A stretch of DNA of 64,000 bases from Hymenobacter sp. CRA2 (lineage in GTDB: Bacteria > Bacteroidota > Bacteroidia > Cytophagales > Hymenobacteraceae), in the NCBI RefSeq assembly GCF_002007105.1, contig NZ_MVBC01000002.1:248001-312000 (forward strand), given 5' to 3'. A program made the translations under genes and the position numbers. Positions 17,395 to 25,632 of the stretch are shown here, piece after piece. The notes under the pieces are model-generated. The model saw only the letters and a program-made list of their open reading frames with translations. It was not told the DNA's origin and did no database searches. Within the stretch, counting starts at the first letter, position 1; each line of letters starts with the position of its first letter.

Positions 17395-18549
17395 ATGCTC
17401 GCCATGGATTACCGGGGCCCGAAACGGGTCCGCGTTACCCAAAAGCCCATGCCCGAAATCAAGCATCCCGAGGATGCTATTGTCCGGGTGACGCGCTCCT
17501 GCATCTGCGGTTCCGACCTGCACCTCTACAACGGCAACGTGCCCGACACCCGCGTAGGCACCACCTTCGGCCACGAGTTTATTGGGGAAATTGTGGAAGT
17601 TGGCTCCGAGGTCACCAAGGTGAAGGTGGGCGACATGGTCATCGTGCCCTTCAACATTGCCTGCGGCCGCTGCAGCTTCTGCCAGCAAGGCCTGTTTGGC
17701 AACTGCCACGAGTCGAACCCCATGGCCACGGCCGTGGGCGGCATCTTCGGTTACTCGCACACCGCCGGGGGCTTCCACGGCGGGCAGGCTGAGTACGTAC
17801 GTGTGCCCTACGCCAACGTCGGCCCGACGGTGATTCCGCCCGGCATGGACCCCGATGACGCCGTGCTGCTCACCGACGTGGTGCCCACCGGCTACCAAGC
17901 CGCCGAAATGGCTGGCATTCAGCCCGGCGACACCGTCGTGGTGTTCGGCGCCGGCCCCGTGGGCATTATGGCCGCGCGTTGCGCCTGGCTGTTCGGCGCG
18001 GGCCGCGTTATCGTGCTCGACCACGTCGACTACCGCTTGGAGTTCGTGAAGAACTACGCGCCGGCCGAGGCCTACAACTTCAAAACCGACATGCAGGACC
18101 CGGTGCTCTTCATCAAGAAGCAGACCGACTGGCTGGGTGCCGACTGCGTTATCGACGCCGTGGGGGCCGAGGCCACCGGCGACGTGATGCAGACCATCAC
18201 CGGCCGCAAAACGCTGCTGCAGGCCGGCTCGGCCACGGCCGTGCACTGGGCCATCAACTCGGTGAAGAAGGGCGGCATCGTGAGCATCGTGGGCGTGTAC
18301 GGGCCCACCGACAACCTGGTGCCCATTGGCAACGTGCTCAACAAGGGCCTCACCATCCGGGCCAACCAAGCCTCGGTGAAGCGCCTGCTGCCGCGCCTAA
18401 TCGAGCACGTGAAGAACGGCGTCATCCGGCCCAAGGAGCTCATTACGCACCGCATCCCGCTGGAGGAAATTGCCGACGGCTACCGCCTCTTCTCCGACAA
18501 GCTCGACAACTGCATCAAGCCGGTGCTGACCATGCCGTCGTCACGCTAA
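17395..18549 (+). CDS. Zinc-dependent alcohol dehydrogenase (formaldehyde/threonine DH-like)
   Basis: 384 aa medium-chain dehydrogenase. The catalytic zinc site is formed by CICGSDLH, GHEFIGE and the later acidic position; the structural zinc cysteines are CGRCSFCQQGLFGNC. The Rossmann motif is VVVFGAGPVGIMAARCAWLFG. The sequence runs close to glutathione-independent formaldehyde dehydrogenases and L-threonine DH-like proteins, so an NAD(P)-dependent oxidation of a small alcohol or aldehyde is likely but the substrate is open. The ATG at 17395 was chosen; 17404 is possible. A conserved small gene follows 24 bp downstream and probably shares the transcript. Confidence 0.9.
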   Translation: MLAMDYRGPKRVRVTQKPMPEIKHPEDAIVRVTRSCICGSDLHLYNGNVPDTRVGTTFGHEFIGEIVEVGSEVTKVKVGDMVIVPFNIACGRCSFCQQGLFGNCHESNPMATAVGGIFGYSHTAGGFHGGQAEYVRVPYANVGPTVIPPGMDPDDAVLLTDVVPTGYQAAEMAGIQPGDTVVVFGAGPVGIMAARCAWLFGAGRVIVLDHVDYRLEFVKNYAPAEAYNFKTDMQDPVLFIKKQTDWLGADCVIDAVGAEATGDVMQTITGRKTLLQAGSATAVHWAINSVKKGGIVSIVGVYGPTDNLVPIGNVLNKGLTIRANQASVKRLLPRLIEHVKNGVIRPKELITHRIPLEEIADGYRLFSDKLDNCIKPVLTMPSSR

Positions 18550-18573
18550 TTCCCCACCCTTCCTTCGAACACC

Positions 18574-19119
18574 ATGCAAAAGCACGTAATCGATCCGAAA
18601 TCTGTGCCGGGCTGGGGCATCGACGCCGACCCGGAAAACGACCCGACCTACCCCATGAAGCCCAACCGTACTGACATCGAGCAGGCGGGCTACAGCTGGG
18701 AACGGCCCACGCAGCAACCCATCGACGTGGAAGTGCTGCACTCCAACGAACGGCCCAACGTGTCGTCCGTCTTCGGCACGGCCTCGCCCCCGATGGGGCT
18801 GAGCGGCATGATTCGCCGCTGGGCCTTCCGCTGGAGCGAAAACGAATACAACCACTGGCTCCCGCTGATTCTGGCCGACCGCGTCAACGTGGTCGAGGGC
18901 GTTCTGGAAGACATTGCCCACGGCAAGTTTCCGAACATCTGGAAGGAAAAAGGCTACAACGCGTCCTGGAAGCACGACCGTACCAGCCTGATCCTGCGCC
19001 TGGCCACCTTCACGGCCGTAACCGGCGGCCTAATCCTGTGGCTGTCGTCGGGCGACGATAAGAAGAAGGCCAAGCGCGCGAAGCACTACCGCGGCGCGTA
19101 CTACGATTACGACGAATAG
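18574..19119 (+). CDS. Conserved protein with C-terminal membrane segment
   Basis: 181 aa. The N-terminal part is polar, with KSVPGWGIDADPENDPTYPM and RPNVSSVFGTASPPMGLSG. A positively charged stretch then leads to a hydrophobic helix LRLATFTAVTGGLILWLSSG and a Lys/Tyr-rich tail (KKAKRAKHYRGAYYDYDE). No family name comes to mind. It lies 24 bp after the alcohol dehydrogenase gene and is followed by a strong terminator, so the two form a two-gene operon. A membrane-anchored partner of the dehydrogenase is an inference. Confidence 0.8.
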   Translation: MQKHVIDPKSVPGWGIDADPENDPTYPMKPNRTDIEQAGYSWERPTQQPIDVEVLHSNERPNVSSVFGTASPPMGLSGMIRRWAFRWSENEYNHWLPLILADRVNVVEGVLEDIAHGKFPNIWKEKGYNASWKHDRTSLILRLATFTAVTGGLILWLSSGDDKKKAKRAKHYRGAYYDYDE

Positions 19120-19141
19120 CCGTGTGCCTCTGAGCTATGCC

Positions 19142-19184
19142 ACAAGGCCGCCCGACGCATTGCCGGGCGGCCTTGTTGTTTTTG
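19142..19184 (+). terminator. Intrinsic terminator of the alcohol dehydrogenase operon
   Basis: The 11-bp stem AAGGCCGCCCG/CGGGCGGCCTT with a 9-nt loop is followed by GTTGTTTTT. Confidence 0.88.
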
Positions 19185-19211
19185 AAGCGGATGCAGTGGT
19201 TTGAAGCGGCC

Positions 19212-19275
19212 AGACAGACAAACGGTAGCACTAGTTGTCATTGCGAGGACGAAGGACGAAGCAATCCTTCCTCTC
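19212..19275. repeat. Dispersed GTCATTGCGAGGACGAAG-type repeat fragment
   Basis: The segment around GTCATTGCGAGGACGAAGG and GAAGCAATCCTTCC resembles short intergenic repeats seen scattered in many bacterial genomes. Only one copy is in this window, so the assignment rests on general recognition. Confidence 0.4.
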
Positions 19276-19297
19276 GTGGCACAATGGCGCGGGCCCG

Positions 19298-19600
19298 TTA
19301 ACTGAACTCGTGCAGCTCATACAGTATTCGCTCAACAACATCCTGAAAAGCTGTCCTTCTTGATTCCAACTCTTTTTGGGGAGTTGACTTAGTCACACTT
19401 TTATTCTCGCAAGCAACAGCGTACGCCAACTCTTGCGACTGGGTCTGTTTCAACCTAAACCAAGTTTGATGATTTAGTAAAGCGACCTTTTCTACTACGT
19501 CCTCCATGAGCTGACTTAGGCGGTAAGTTTGTCCGGGGCGCAGGGCCTTGATCTGCTCGATCAGGATCTTTAGTTCAGCCTTTGTGGTGTCGTCATTCAT
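19298..19600 (-). CDS. Small hypothetical protein downstream of acs
   Basis: 100 aa beginning MNDDTTKAELKILIEQIKAL. It is predicted to be largely helical, with no signal peptide or membrane segment, and has a single Trp/Cys each (NHQTWFRL; AVACENK). Codon use is more AT-rich than the flanking acs gene. It starts 14 bp after the acs stop, so it could be the last gene of that transcript. Function unknown; I cannot exclude a non-conserved frame, but its amino-acid composition is natural. Confidence 0.5.
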   Translation of the reverse strand: MNDDTTKAELKILIEQIKALRPGQTYRLSQLMEDVVEKVALLNHQTWFRLKQTQSQELAYAVACENKSVTKSTPQKELESRRTAFQDVVERILYELHEFS

Positions 19601-19614
19601 ATTTTTCGTGCCTC

Positions 19615-21534
19615 CTACTTCCGCCCCTCGATGATTTCGTCGACCACGGTGGGGTCGAGCAGGGTGGTGGTGTCGCCGAGGTTGCTGGTTTCGCCCTCGG
19701 CTACCTTGCGCAGGATGCGGCGCATGATTTTGCCGGAGCGCGTTTTGGGCAGGCCCGAGACAATCTGAATCTTGTCGGGCCGGGCGATTTTGCCGATTTC
19801 AGCCACCACGGTTTCGATGATGCTGGCTTCGAGGTGCTGCGGGTCGTTGTTCACTACCCCGTCGCCCGGGCGGCAGATGACGTAGGCGTAGATGCCCTGG
19901 CCTTTCACGTCGTGCGGGAAGCCCACCACGGCCGACTCCACCACGTGCGGGTTCTGGTTGATGGCATTTTCAATTTCAGCCGTGCCGAAGCGGTGGCCCG
20001 ACACATTAATCACGTCATCGACGCGGCCGATGATGCGGTACAGGCCCTGCTCGTCGCGGCGGGCGCCGTCGCCGGTAAAGTAGTAGCCGGGGTACGGCTG
20101 GAAGTACGTCTGCTCGGCGCGCGTATGGTCGCCCCAGGTGGTGCGGATGACGGCCGGCCACGAGGCCTTGATGGCCAGGTAGCCCTCCTGGTCGTTGCCC
20201 TCGATTTCCTGGCCCTCATGCGTCAGCAGCACGGGCTGCACGCCGGGCAGCGGCAGGCCGGCGTGGGCGGGCTTGCTGGGCGTGATGCCGGCCAGGGCCG
20301 AGAGCATGATGCCGCCGGTTTCCGTCTGCCACCAAGTGTCCACCACCGGGCAGCGCTCCTTGCCTACGTGCTGGTAGTACCAGTACCAGGCTTCCTCGTT
20401 GATGGGCTCCCCCACCGAGCCGAGCACCCGCAGCGAGTCGAGCGAGTAGCTGAGCACGTTGTCGAGCGGGGCGGCCATGAGCGAGCGGATGGCCGTGGGC
20501 GCGGTGTAGAAAATGCTGACCGAGTGCTTGTCGATGACCTCCCAGAAGCGGCCGGCGTCGGGGTAGGTGGGCACGCCCTCGAACATGAGCGAGGTGCTGC
20601 CGGCCAGCAGCGGGCCGTAGAGCAGGTACGAGTGGCCCGTGACCCAGCCCACGTCGGCGGTGCACCAATACACGTCGTTTTCCTCCACCTGAAACACGTT
20701 GCGGAAGGTGTAATCGGCCCACACCATGTAGCCGGCGGTGCTGTGCACCACGCCCTTGGGCTTGCCAGTGGAGCCGGAGGTGTAGAGAATGAACAGCGGG
20801 TCTTCAGCGTCCATTTCCTCGGCCGGGCAGGTTTTGGCCACGTCCTGCACTTCCTCGTGGTACCACACGTCGCGGCCCTCGTGCATGTGCACGGGCCAGC
20901 CGAGGTGCTCCACCACCAGCACCTTGCGCACCGAGGGGCAGTGCTCCAGGGCCTCGTCGACCACGCGCTTCACCGGAATCTGCTTGGGGCCGCGGTTCAG
21001 CCCGTCGGCGGTAATCACGAAGCTGGCCCCCGCGTCGTTGACGCGGTCGGCAATGGCGGTGCTGCTAAAGCCGGCAAAGATGACCGAGTGCACGGCCCCG
21101 ATGCGGGCGCAGGCCAGCACGGCCACGGCCAGCGGCGGAATCATGGGCATGTACAGGCACACCCGGTCGCCCTTCTCCACGCCGAGGTTGTGGAGCACGT
21201 TGGCGAAGCGGCACACCTCCTGGTGCAGCTCGCGGTACGTGAGGCGCAGGTGGCGCTGCTTGGGGTCGTTGGGCTCCCAGATGATGGCCAGCTTGTTGCC
21301 GCGCTGGGCCAGGTGCCGGTCGAGGCAGTTCTCGGTGATGTTGAGGCGGCCGCCGTCGAACCAAGTGCTGCGGCCGGCCGGCGAAAACTCGCCGCCGCGC
21401 ACGGTGTTCCACTTGCGGCGCCAGGTAAAGGGCTCGGCTACTTCGGCCCAGAACGCGTCGGGGTCTTCTACGCTGCGGCGGTAGGCGGTTTGGTAATCTT
21501 CGAAGGAGCGGATGCGCGGATGCGTAGCGGACAT
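19615..21534 (-). CDS. acs: Acetyl-CoA synthetase (AMP-forming)
   Basis: 639 aa, the normal length. It activates acetate with ATP and CoA to acetyl-CoA. AMP-binding family core motifs are visible: LYTSGSTGKPKGVVHST (P-loop), WWQTETGGIM, YFTGDGARRDEQGLYRIIGRVDD (hinge) and the C-terminal PKTRSGKIMRRILR, whose lysine is the known regulatory acetylation site in Acs. N-terminal ACAS_N domain (EDYQTAYRRSVEDPDAFW) is present. A carboxylate-type symporter gene lies upstream on the same strand, fitting uptake and activation of acetate or a similar acid. Confidence 0.97.
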   Translation of the reverse strand: MSATHPRIRSFEDYQTAYRRSVEDPDAFWAEVAEPFTWRRKWNTVRGGEFSPAGRSTWFDGGRLNITENCLDRHLAQRGNKLAIIWEPNDPKQRHLRLTYRELHQEVCRFANVLHNLGVEKGDRVCLYMPMIPPLAVAVLACARIGAVHSVIFAGFSSTAIADRVNDAGASFVITADGLNRGPKQIPVKRVVDEALEHCPSVRKVLVVEHLGWPVHMHEGRDVWYHEEVQDVAKTCPAEEMDAEDPLFILYTSGSTGKPKGVVHSTAGYMVWADYTFRNVFQVEENDVYWCTADVGWVTGHSYLLYGPLLAGSTSLMFEGVPTYPDAGRFWEVIDKHSVSIFYTAPTAIRSLMAAPLDNVLSYSLDSLRVLGSVGEPINEEAWYWYYQHVGKERCPVVDTWWQTETGGIMLSALAGITPSKPAHAGLPLPGVQPVLLTHEGQEIEGNDQEGYLAIKASWPAVIRTTWGDHTRAEQTYFQPYPGYYFTGDGARRDEQGLYRIIGRVDDVINVSGHRFGTAEIENAINQNPHVVESAVVGFPHDVKGQGIYAYVICRPGDGVVNNDPQHLEASIIETVVAEIGKIARPDKIQIVSGLPKTRSGKIMRRILRKVAEGETSNLGDTTTLLDPTVVDEIIEGRK

Positions 21535-21639
21535 GAGGTGTTGGCTGGTATTCGGGGCGGCAGTTTACAAAAAAGTCGATGGGCCGCCGTTGTCCAATCG
21601 TCGCAGATTGTGGCGCGGAAGTCGCAAAACGGCGTGTAG

Positions 21640-21658
21640 CGCGAACGTTCAGTTCGCG
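21640..21658. repeat. Short hairpin between symporter and acs genes
   Basis: CGCGAAC/GTTCGCG with a 5-nt loop, in the 206-bp gap between the transporter stop and the acs start. No T-run follows on the minus strand, so it may be a repeat or an RNA-stability element, not a terminator. Confidence 0.4.
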
Positions 21659-21740
21659 TTTCGTTGCTGTGTTTGCCCGGTAGTCGTTCTGCGATACGCG
21701 AGGTAAAACTTGACTACGTCGAGCTTCGCTTCGCGCTGCA

Positions 21741-23231
21741 TCAATCCATGATGCGCACGTTGCGCACGTCCTTCATCAGCGCCGAGCCAATAACCCAGCA
21801 GATCAGCGCAATCAGCACCGGGTAGATCAGGCCCGACAGGGACGCGTGCTCGTGGAAGAAGGTACCTTCGGGCTGCGCCTTGGCCCACACGGCAATCCAA
21901 GTGGCCACCAGCGGTACGAAGCCGCCGAAGACGCCGTTGCCGATGTGGTAGGGCACCGACAGCGAGGTGTAGCGCACTTTCGTGGGGAACAGCTCCACCA
22001 GGTAGGCCGCAATGGGGCCGTACACCATCGTCACGAACAAGACCAGGCAGAAAGTCAGCGCGGTCATCAGCAGCAGGTTGGGCGCCAGGGCTTTCTGCAC
22101 GGCCGCTACGGCCTGGCCGGCCGCATCCACGGTGGCGGGTGTGGTCTCGGTGAGCGGCCCGGCGTAGGCCTGCAGGCCGTAGAAAATCGGCACGGTAAAC
22201 AGCGTAGCGCACAGCATGCCGGTCATGATGATGCGCTTGCGGCCGATGCGGTCGGACAAGGAGCCGAAGTACACAAAGAAGGGCGTGGCCAGCACCATGG
22301 CCACCACCAGCACAATGCTGGCGTCGACGAGGTCGAGCTTGAGCGTGTTCTGCATGAAAGAGTAGGCGTAGAACTGCGAGGTGTAGAATACCACGCCCTG
22401 GCCCATGGTGACGCCAAAAAGAGCAATGAGCACGAGGCGACGGTTCACCGGGTTCATAAACGACTCGCGCAGCGGGTGCTGGCTGGTGCGCCCTTCGGCC
22501 TTGGCCTTGGCAAACAGCGGCGACTCGTGCAGGCGGCGGCGGATGTAGTACGAGGCCACAATCAGCAGGGCGGAAAGCAGGAAGGGAATGCGCCAGCCCC
22601 ATTCCTTAAAGGCCGCGTCGGGCATGGCTTTCTTGGTCAGCACAATCACCAGAATGCTCAGCACCAGGCCCGCCGTAGCGGTAATCTGGATGTAGCTGGT
22701 GAAGTAGCCGCGGCGCTTGTCGGGCGAATATTCGGCCACGTAGGTGGCGGCCCCGCCGTACTCGCCGCCCAGCGCCAGGCCCTGCAATAGGCGCAGCACC
22801 AGCACGATGAGCGGCGCGGCCACCCCAATGCTGTCGTAGCTCGGAATCAGGCCCGTGACGACGGTGGCGCCGCCCATGATGAGCAACGTGAGCAGGAAGG
22901 TGTACTTGCGCCCGATCATGTCGCCGAGGCGGCCGAACACCAGCGCCCCGAAAGGCCGCACCACAAAGCCCGCCCCGAACACGGCCAGCGCCCCCAGCAG
23001 GGTATCTTCGGGCTTGCCCTGCGAGCCGAACAGCACCGGCCCGATGATGGCCGCCAGGGAACCGAAGATGTAGAAGTCGTACCACTCGATGACGGTGCCC
23101 ACCGAGGAGGCCGTGATGACCTCCCAGATTTTGCCGACGGCGACGCTGTTGTTGTCGTGGGCAGCGGGCGCGGCCGGGCCGGCGGTGACGGGCTCGGTGG
23201 CCGGGGCGCGCTGGGGTAAAGCGGAATGCAT
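21741..23231 (-). CDS. MHS-family (MFS) carboxylate/proton symporter
   Basis: 496 aa, twelve membrane helices. The start of helix 1 (SSVGTVIEWYDFYIFGSLAAI) and the loop GRLGDMIGRKYTF are hallmarks of the metabolite:H+ symporter group (ProP, KgtP, ShiA). The second-half repeat FGSLSDRIGRKRIIM and LQGLALGGEYGGAATYVAEY are also present. It takes up an organic acid or osmolyte across the inner membrane. Its position just upstream of acs, same strand, favours a short-chain carboxylate, but substrate is inferred. A TACCTTGG -7-like box lies at 23270-23277. Confidence 0.88.
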   Translation of the reverse strand: MHSALPQRAPATEPVTAGPAAPAAHDNNSVAVGKIWEVITASSVGTVIEWYDFYIFGSLAAIIGPVLFGSQGKPEDTLLGALAVFGAGFVVRPFGALVFGRLGDMIGRKYTFLLTLLIMGGATVVTGLIPSYDSIGVAAPLIVLVLRLLQGLALGGEYGGAATYVAEYSPDKRRGYFTSYIQITATAGLVLSILVIVLTKKAMPDAAFKEWGWRIPFLLSALLIVASYYIRRRLHESPLFAKAKAEGRTSQHPLRESFMNPVNRRLVLIALFGVTMGQGVVFYTSQFYAYSFMQNTLKLDLVDASIVLVVAMVLATPFFVYFGSLSDRIGRKRIIMTGMLCATLFTVPIFYGLQAYAGPLTETTPATVDAAGQAVAAVQKALAPNLLLMTALTFCLVLFVTMVYGPIAAYLVELFPTKVRYTSLSVPYHIGNGVFGGFVPLVATWIAVWAKAQPEGTFFHEHASLSGLIYPVLIALICWVIGSALMKDVRNVRIMD

Positions 23232-23404
23232 GGCGAGGCGGGAAGGTTAGGTAGTAGGTCGTGTGCCGTCCAAGGTACACGCTCCGCGGGCCCAACCTGC
23301 CTGTACTCACCCATTCCGGGCCGTCAAAACCTATCTAAAACGGTTTCGCCTGCCTCAAGACGTCTTGGTCAAGTCTTCCTGCGTGCGAGTTGGAAGCTTA
23401 GCTC

Positions 23405-23433
23405 TTGTTCATTACACACAGCACTTACCTTGT
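23405..23433 (+). promoter_or_regulatory. -33/-7 promoter of the SUKH-like gene
   Basis: TTG at 23405-23407 and TACCTTGT at 23426-23433, separated by 18 bp, fit the Bacteroidota promoter layout. The -7 box ends 8 bp before the ATG, which predicts a very short or absent leader. Confidence 0.55.
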
Positions 23434-23441
23434 ACCCAATT

Positions 23442-23972
23442 ATGCTAACCATCAAAGATTTTTTCGCACTCGACGATTTAATAATGGCTCGGTGGGGACG
23501 TAATGCGTTCCGTTACGTGGACTACTGTGGGCTGATTCCCATTCGCCCACTGGAAAATTGGGCTTACGCGTGCACGCCGGTTAACTCGTTGAGCTTTGCG
23601 CGCACGGGTGGCAATGGGGTGCATTTTGGAATTTTAGAGGCACGTGATGTAACGGCTACCGGCCCGGTCGTCATGACAGTGCCAATGCCCGGGGTGAACA
23701 TCGTCGTTGCGGAGACGCTGGACGAATTCTTTGGCATTGGCTGCTGGGCGGGCTGGTTTGGGCTGGAACAACTCGTCTACGACACTCCCGAAACCTTGGC
23801 GTATTACGCCGCTGAACCGACAGATCTATTGCCCGAGGAGCTGAACTTTCTGGATATGGTGCGCGCCGAGCTACGTACGCAGCCCGTTGCCCTTACAGCC
23901 GAGCGTTTGGCCGCGCTTGAGCAACGTTTCCAGCCGCAGCTGCAAATCAAGCCGCACGACGGTAAGTATTAG
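23442..23972 (+). CDS. Possible SUKH/SMI1-like protein, orphan
   Basis: 176 aa from an ATG directly behind a promoter. The pattern TGGNGVHFGILE, then VVMTVPMP, then NIVVAETLDEFFGIGCWAGWFGLEQL is like the SUKH (SMI1/KNR4) fold, in which a phosphate of beta strands precedes a helical 'xxFLxxGxxxGxxxxE' segment. Many SUKH proteins are immunity proteins against contact-dependent toxins. No toxin, T6SS or Rhs gene is nearby, so an orphan immunity or house-keeping role are both open. The resemblance is from memory of the family and is moderate. Confidence 0.6.
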   Translation: MLTIKDFFALDDLIMARWGRNAFRYVDYCGLIPIRPLENWAYACTPVNSLSFARTGGNGVHFGILEARDVTATGPVVMTVPMPGVNIVVAETLDEFFGIGCWAGWFGLEQLVYDTPETLAYYAAEPTDLLPEELNFLDMVRAELRTQPVALTAERLAALEQRFQPQLQIKPHDGKY

Positions 23973-24042
23973 TCCACAAGTAAAGGTCGGCACATTCTAA
24001 GCTCACGCATCAGAGCTACTAATCACAAAATCCAGCTCGTAC

Positions 24043-24963
24043 CTACACCCGCAGCAGCGCGGCCAGCACCGCATCCGTAGCCAGGGCCAGACGGTGTAGG
24101 TCCAGCCGGGTCAGGGTGTCGCCGGTTTGGTGGTACTCCCGGTTGCGGTAAAAGGCCGTGTCGGTGAGCAGCAGGGCTGAGTAGCCGAACTTCCAGTAGT
24201 TCAGGTGGTCGGAGAAGTCGATACCGGGCAGCCAGGCCGGGGCCTGAAAGCGGCGCACCGGCAGCTGCGCCAGCTGCCGGTAGTGGCGGGCAAAGGGCCG
24301 AGCGAAGGAACCGTGGCCGAATTTGCGGGCAGCCGTGACGTAGTTGCCCCGCCCGCCGTAGATCAGCTTCAGTGGGCCGAAGGGGTAGTGCTGGGTGCCG
24401 GGCCGGTCGTCGTAGTAACCGAGCATTTCCAGCGCCACCATGCCGCGCACGGGCACCTTGGCATCGTGCAAGGACTTGGCGTGCACGTAGCTGCCCATCT
24501 GTGGGGTGCGGAAGTAGGGCGGTTCCTCCAGGGTGTAGGCCACCAGATCAATGCGCTGCCTCAGGTTGGGTTGCCGGCCGAGCAGGCGGGCCAGCTCCAG
24601 CAGGGCCGCTACGCCCGTGCCGTTGTCGTCGGCGCCGGGCTGCTCGCCGCACACGTCGTAGTGCGCGCCCACGATGATGCGCGGGGCGTTTTCGGGCCCA
24701 AACGAGCCGATAACGTTGCGGTAAGTGCGCCCGCTGACCTGGTAAGGCTGCTCCGTGACGCGGGCCCCGGCCTGGCGCAGTTCGCGGCCGAGGTAAGCGG
24801 CCACGGTATCGAGCACGGCCACGTGCTGGTAATTGCGCGGCTGCGGGGTGCTCACAAGGTAGCGCAGGTGGCGACGCAGGCGCGCGGAATCGGCGGACGC
24901 GGGCGCCGCAGCGGCCGTGAGCGGAACCAACAGGCTAAGCAGAAGGAATAAGCGCAGAATCAT
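24043..24963 (-). CDS. Secreted M28 family Zn-peptidase
   Basis: 306 aa with a signal peptide (MILRLFLLLSLLVPLTAAAAPA). It has the di-zinc peptidase fold: VGAHYDVCGEQPGADDNGTG (first zinc His and bridging Asp), TLEEPPYF (catalytic Glu pair), VALEMLGYY (second zinc ligand region) and IDFSDHLNYWKFGY (last His). It probably acts as an aminopeptidase or glutaminyl-cyclase-like enzyme in the periplasm or outside the cell. It is divergent from the next gene, with start codons 38 bp apart. Confidence 0.88.
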   Translation of the reverse strand: MILRLFLLLSLLVPLTAAAAPASADSARLRRHLRYLVSTPQPRNYQHVAVLDTVAAYLGRELRQAGARVTEQPYQVSGRTYRNVIGSFGPENAPRIIVGAHYDVCGEQPGADDNGTGVAALLELARLLGRQPNLRQRIDLVAYTLEEPPYFRTPQMGSYVHAKSLHDAKVPVRGMVALEMLGYYDDRPGTQHYPFGPLKLIYGGRGNYVTAARKFGHGSFARPFARHYRQLAQLPVRRFQAPAWLPGIDFSDHLNYWKFGYSALLLTDTAFYRNREYHQTGDTLTRLDLHRLALATDAVLAALLRV

Positions 24964-25000
24964 TACAACTTACGGGCACCGAACAACGCGCCTCGTTCCC

Positions 25001-25531
25001 GTGAAAGTATCCATCCGCCGGGATTCCCTACTGCTCACCGGCTTATTTCTAGTCGCCTTGGTGTATGCCCAGGCCGAATGGAGCGATTGGTTCCTGCTGC
25101 TGTTTCAGCTCCTTATTGGCCTGGGCCTGGCGTTTGTGTGGTTTTTGCTCTGGCTGGCCTGGTGGCCGTGGGCCGTGCCCTTCCGCCGGGTAACGGGCGC
25201 GCTGACGGTGGCCATTTTCCTGAGCTGGCCGTTGCTGCTTCCCATCTGGCACTGGCAGGAACAGCGCACCCAGCACCGGGCGGCCCGCATCGTGCAGCAG
25301 CTCGATGCCTACCGCCGCGCCCACGGCCACTACCCCGATTCGCTGGCCCAGCTCGCGCCCCACTACCTGCCGCAAGTGCCCACCACGGCGCAGGGCGTAC
25401 TGCACCCACCGGCCTTTACCTATTGGCACTGGCCGGAGCGGCCCGCCGAATTTGCGCTGAGCTACTACGCCGGTTTCTGGGTGGATGCCACCTTCAGCAG
25501 CCAGACGCGGCAGTGGCAATACGCCGATTAA
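25001..25531 (+). CDS. Membrane protein with pseudopilin-like C-terminal segment
   Basis: 176 aa from a GTG at 25001 (VKVSIRRDSLLLTG). Three hydrophobic helices occupy about the first 85 residues (LLLTGLFLVALVYA; WFLLLFQLLIGLGLAFVWFL; LTVAIFLSWPLLLPIW). The C-terminal part RAARIVQQLDAYRRAHGHYP with DSLAQLAPHYLPQVP follows the pattern of the soluble helix of type II pseudopilins, where a Tyr-rich loop comes after 'hGxYPxsLxxL'. No secretion operon is near. Function unknown. Confidence 0.65.
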   Translation: MKVSIRRDSLLLTGLFLVALVYAQAEWSDWFLLLFQLLIGLGLAFVWFLLWLAWWPWAVPFRRVTGALTVAIFLSWPLLLPIWHWQEQRTQHRAARIVQQLDAYRRAHGHYPDSLAQLAPHYLPQVPTTAQGVLHPPAFTYWHWPERPAEFALSYYAGFWVDATFSSQTRQWQYAD

Positions 25532-25632
25532 GCCGCCCCTGCTTCCACCTACCGGGTACGTTTCCGGGGCCAAAGCTGCTATATTTGATGATGCGGTGAT
25601 TCCCACGTCGCCCACCCACCGCCCGCTTCCCC

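Noticed and set aside
19582-21639. 685-aa plus-strand frame opposite acs
   Set aside because: acs is unmistakable; the opposite frame has no protein family pattern.
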